Source: Thermoplasmatota archaeon
Lineage (GTDB): Archaea > Thermoplasmatota > E2 > DHVEG-1
DNA length: 7,937 bases
Direction of reading: 5' to 3'
Assembly: GCA_016930995.1 (NCBI GenBank)
Contig: JAFGFQ010000028.1
Coordinates: 1 to 7,937, forward strand
Shown: positions 5,840 to 7,937 of the stretch, piece after piece
Numbering within the stretch: position 1 is the stretch's first letter
Layout of the letters: every line of letters begins with the position of its first letter
The notes under the pieces: generated by a model
Seen by the model: only the letters and a program-made list of their open reading frames with translations
Told to the model about the DNA's origin: nothing
The model's database searches: none
Made by a program: the position numbers and the translations under genes

Positions 5840-5874
5840 ATAATACATATGAAGAAGAAATATGAGGTGAACTA

Positions 5875-6306
5875 ATGGACCCGTTTCTCCAATTCATAAT
5901 AGGCCTCCTACTTGCGATCACCCTCCATGAGCTTACCCATCTGCTCACCATGATGTACTACAAAATACCATTCAAAGCAATCGTGCTAACCAAATATTCA
6001 GCGATAGGATTTCTCGTGGACAACGAATCATACATCGCAGACAACAAAAAAATAGCGTTCCTCTATTTTTCACCACTGGTCTGGTGCTTAATGTACTTCA
6101 TTAACCCCAGTGAACCATTCTTCCTGATGTTCCCCATCGTCAACATCTTCGGTGGCGTCGGAGATTTCTACAACTTCTTCAAACTCATCATCATCCCACC
6201 AGAAAAAAGAGCTGAGCTGGCAAACAAAAGCGACGAAAAGGTCCTGAAAAAAATCATCTGGCGGAAAGATATCTCACCGAACAGCAGGTTTATGAGCGGC
6301 CGATAA
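5875..6306 (+). CDS. Compact HExxH membrane metalloprotease-like protein (DUF3267-like)
   Basis: A 143-residue membrane protein. The first hydrophobic segment (about 4-26) contains His18-Glu19-Leu-Thr-His22, the zinc-binding HExxH motif of intramembrane and other zincins. A basic/polar region with YKIPFKAIVLTKYSAIGF (29-46) follows, then a hydrophobic stretch (60-92) and GGVGDFYNFFKL (93-104), whose Asp97 would be the third metal ligand. HExxH in the first helix with a later GD next to a hydrophobic segment is the layout I associate with DUF3267 putative zincin peptidases, and it is distantly S2P-like. The tail (108-143) is charged and probably cytoplasmic. GAGGTGA four bases ahead fixes the ATG. 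A palindrome next to the promoter suggests specific regulation. Its substrate is unknown, and a non-proteolytic role is possible. Confidence 0.82.
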   Translation: MDPFLQFIIGLLLAITLHELTHLLTMMYYKIPFKAIVLTKYSAIGFLVDNESYIADNKKIAFLYFSPLVWCLMYFINPSEPFFLMFPIVNIFGGVGDFYNFFKLIIIPPEKRAELANKSDEKVLKKIIWRKDISPNSRFMSGR

Positions 6307-6310
6307 ACCA

Positions 6311-6323
6311 TTTTTTTTTCTTT
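6311..6323 (+). terminator. T-tract terminator after the HExxH gene
   Basis: TTTTTTTTTCTTT begins four bases after the TAA and lies in the 31-base gap before the convergent gene ending at 6338. No stem is evident. Confidence 0.6.
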
Positions 6324-6337
6324 CGAGATGGAAATGG

Positions 6338-6754
6338 TTATTGTTCTTTTTCAAGGACGACTTTCTTTTCAAAGATAGAATCCGTGATATCAACGTTTTG
6401 CCCATCAGGTGTTAAACCAGGGGGTGGTTCTTTTCCTTCTTCTTTTATTTTATACCGGGCGCATTGTTGATGATTTTCTTTCGACAGACAATAGTGGTAG
6501 GTTGGTCCGGTGACATACGTATAGATGGCGGGATCCTTGTTTATTAATTTGAAAAACTCAGGGACATCATCGGGGAACATATTCAGGCAAGTGGTAAGAT
6601 ATTTACAGCGGAAATCACTTTGAAGGATGTTATAGACCAGGCATTTCCGATACCCTTCACCTGACTCACATGCGGAGAAATCTTTGTATTGAATAATCGC
6701 TGGATATGTTCGTATACAATCCCTGGTAAAATCAATATAATACGGGCAACCCAT
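6338..6754 (-). CDS. Eight-cysteine protein with CPYY start, possible metal or Fe-S binder
   Basis: A 138-residue soluble protein with eight cysteines at 3, 13, 29, 38, 50, 56, 89 and 98. It begins MGCPYYIDFTRDC. A unit C-x8-C-x2-Y-x-I occurs twice (C29 to I43, C89 to I103), with FRCKYLTTC (49-56) between, so the cysteines look like an ordered set rather than chance. No signal peptide is present, so a cytoplasmic metal or iron-sulfur site is more likely than disulfides. I recall similar CPYY...CKYL...C..Y..P hypothetical proteins in anaerobic archaea and Deltaproteobacteria, but know no assigned role. The tail (106-138) is proline-rich and then charged. The ATG at 6754 is preferred; a GTG two codons upstream (6760) is possible. 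Neither has a strong ribosome site, and a minus-strand TTTTTATC box (6795-6788) gives a short leader. Confidence 0.8.
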   Translation of the reverse strand: MGCPYYIDFTRDCIRTYPAIIQYKDFSACESGEGYRKCLVYNILQSDFRCKYLTTCLNMFPDDVPEFFKLINKDPAIYTYVTGPTYHYCLSKENHQQCARYKIKEEGKEPPPGLTPDGQNVDITDSIFEKKVVLEKEQ

Positions 6755-6787
6755 AACCACTCACAACTGCTTCAAATCATTGAAGAT

Positions 6788-6795
6788 GATAAAAA
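6788..6795 (-). promoter_or_regulatory. Putative TATA box for the 6754-6338 gene
   Basis: Minus strand TTTTTATC. Transcription about 27 bases downstream would begin near 6768, roughly 14 bases before the ATG at 6754. Confidence 0.4.
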
Positions 6796-6804
6796 TCTTT
6801 TGTC

Positions 6805-6821
6805 GTGATAATACATATCAC
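6805..6821. promoter_or_regulatory. Perfect inverted repeat in the divergent promoter region
   Basis: GTGATA (6805-6810) and TATCAC (6816-6821) flank the 5-base spacer ATACA. The repeat sits 10 bases upstream of the TATA-like box of the eight-cysteine gene and about 50 bases upstream of that of the lipoprotein gene. A regulator bound here could touch one or both promoters. Confidence 0.45.
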
Positions 6822-6870
6822 TTCCTCACTCGTCACTAGATGATCATTTTTCAAAAAAAGAAAAGAAAGC

Positions 6871-6878
6871 TTTAAATC
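6871..6878 (+). promoter_or_regulatory. Putative TATA box for the S15/CocE lipoprotein gene
   Basis: TTTAAATC preceded by AAAAGAAAGC, a good purine-rich BRE-like run. The expected transcription start is near 6897-6900, just before GGGGAT (6901-6906), which serves as ribosome site for the ATG at 6913. Confidence 0.55.
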
Positions 6879-6912
6879 AACAAGGACTATAAGAATCACA
6901 GGGGATCGTCCA

Positions 6913-7937
6913 ATGAAGAAAAACCTACTACCATTCCTAATAGCACTCTTTGTTTTACCTCTTATTCTGGGATGTACTACACAAAGCACTGATGTACAAA
7001 TAGAACAGAACACATCCGGAGACTCTGGGTATAACGATCCGATGGGATTGCTTCCTCGGTTTAAAACAACCCACATGGTTCCCATGCGTGACGGGGTGAT
7101 GCTGGCAACAGACGTCTATCGACCGCTTTTTCGATCACTCACACCCCATGCAACATTCCTTATTAGAACACCCTATGACAAGGAGAACGCTGCGTTCGTC
7201 GGCATCATCGGAATCCTCAAAGGATGGCCGACCATCATCCAGGATATGCGTGGACGGGGCGCATCAGAAGGTGTTGACACCGGTTTTAAAAACGACAGCG
7301 TTGATGGTGCTGATACACTCGCATGGATCGCGAATCAGTCCTGGTCTAATGGGAAGATCGTCACCTATGGACTTTCTGCGTTAGGCATCGTCCAGTACTG
7401 CGCTGCTGGTGTAAACCCTCCGAATCTGACCTGTCAGTATATCCAGGTCGCCACACCCAACCTCTACAAACACGCAGCATTCCAAGGAGGAGAGTTCAGA
7501 AAAAACCTGGTGGAGGACTGGCTGGAAGACCAACAGAGTGACTACCTTCTCCAGGAGATTAAGGAGAACGAGAACTTCACGTTGGGATACTGGGGGAACG
7601 TGACCCTTGATGATAACTGGGAGGATGTCAACGTTCCAGCGATCCATATCGGAGGATGGTACGATATCTTCAGTCAAGGAACCATCGAAGGATATCTCGG
7701 GTATCAACACAAAGCAGGACCAGGGGCGTTAGGAAAATCAAAATTGATCATGGGCCCCTGGACGCATACCGGTTTTCTCTCACGAAAACAAGGAGAGCTT
7801 ACGTATCCACGTAACTCCCTTGATCGGTTTTCCCTTCAGATGTTCCAGGATATGGTCCAGTTCTACGCCTTGAACAAAACCGATGAGTTTTCCGATTGGC
7901 CGACCGTCTCGTATTACGTCATGGGAGATGTGACAGA
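6913..7937 (+). CDS. Lipoprotein CocE/NonD-type alpha/beta hydrolase, peptidase S15 family (partial, 3' end outside window)
   Basis: 341 codons are visible and the frame is open at the right edge; family members usually run to about 550-650 residues. Residues 1-20 are a signal peptide ending in a lipobox-like LILG-Cys21, so the enzyme is probably lipid-anchored outside the cell. The S15/CocE core starts with MVPMRDGVMLATDVYRP (about 55-71), then RTPYDK (85-90; Tyr88 would help form the oxyanion hole) and QDMRGRGASEG (110-120). The nucleophile is Ser155 in YGLSALGIVQY, where most relatives have G-x-S-Y-G-G, so this elbow is atypical. Asp251 in IGGWYDIFSQG and His285 in MGPWTHTG complete the triad. 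The family includes X-Pro dipeptidyl peptidases, cocaine esterase and acylase-type hydrolases; the substrate cannot be fixed from sequence alone. The usual C-terminal jelly-roll domain would lie beyond the window. Confidence 0.92.
   Translation, partial: MKKNLLPFLIALFVLPLILGCTTQSTDVQIEQNTSGDSGYNDPMGLLPRFKTTHMVPMRDGVMLATDVYRPLFRSLTPHATFLIRTPYDKENAAFVGIIGILKGWPTIIQDMRGRGASEGVDTGFKNDSVDGADTLAWIANQSWSNGKIVTYGLSALGIVQYCAAGVNPPNLTCQYIQVATPNLYKHAAFQGGEFRKNLVEDWLEDQQSDYLLQEIKENENFTLGYWGNVTLDDNWEDVNVPAIHIGGWYDIFSQGTIEGYLGYQHKAGPGALGKSKLIMGPWTHTGFLSRKQGELTYPRNSLDRFSLQMFQDMVQFYALNKTDEFSDWPTVSYYVMGDVT

Noticed and set aside
6777..7085. A minus-strand frame across the divergent spacer and the start of the lipoprotein gene
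   Set aside because: It covers the promoter and signal peptide of a well-supported hydrolase and shows no protein-like pattern of its own.

Overview
The window reads as archaeal DNA. Most genes are preceded, at roughly 25 to 50 bases, by an AT-rich box of the TTTATATA/TTTAAA type that suits TBP/TFB promoters. Several genes carry GAGGTGA or GGGGA Shine-Dalgarno sites, and one start (5343) looks leaderless. The protein content is typical of heterotrophic Euryarchaeota/Thermoplasmatota: an exported NosD-like beta-helix protein with an NYWDDYNG...DGDGDGIGD ending, a secreted papain-family cysteine peptidase, a CocE-type lipoprotein hydrolase and small zinc or cysteine-rich proteins. My best guess is a sediment Thermoplasmata lineage such as Marine Benthic Group D, whose known members carry many extracellular cysteine peptidases. 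That placement is inference and was not tested.

Layout from left to right: the 3' end of an unrecognised gene (1-189) runs tail to tail into a two-TM membrane protein on the minus strand (196-648). A divergent promoter region then separates that gene from the secreted beta-helix protein (770-1987). Two small plus-strand genes follow: an orphan charged protein (2098-2334) and a 75-residue protein with a PC4-like look (2478-2705), each followed by a hairpin plus T-tract. A four-TM protein lies on the minus strand (2790-3467). Across a 269-base divergent spacer comes the secreted C1A peptidase (3737-5011), then a small zinc ribbon (5082-5267), a four-TM protein (5343-5723), a compact HExxH membrane protein of DUF3267-like appearance (5875-6306), an eight-cysteine protein on the minus strand (6338-6754), and a lipoprotein S15/CocE hydrolase that runs off the right edge (6913 onward).

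Most genes seem to have their own promoter, so this is a set of mono-cistronic units rather than one operon. The clearest common thread is the cell surface. Two exported proteins of unrelated fold (beta-helix and papain-like) end in what looks like the same roughly 100-residue C-terminal domain, and a third exported enzyme is lipid-anchored. That fits degradation of external protein or peptide with retention of the enzymes at the envelope. Perfect inverted repeats lie in several promoter regions; two (5809-5829 and 6805-6821) share a half-site, 5-base spacer, half-site geometry and flank neighbouring genes. No tRNA, rRNA, CRISPR array or insertion sequence was seen, and no gene-free stretch exceeds 300 bases.
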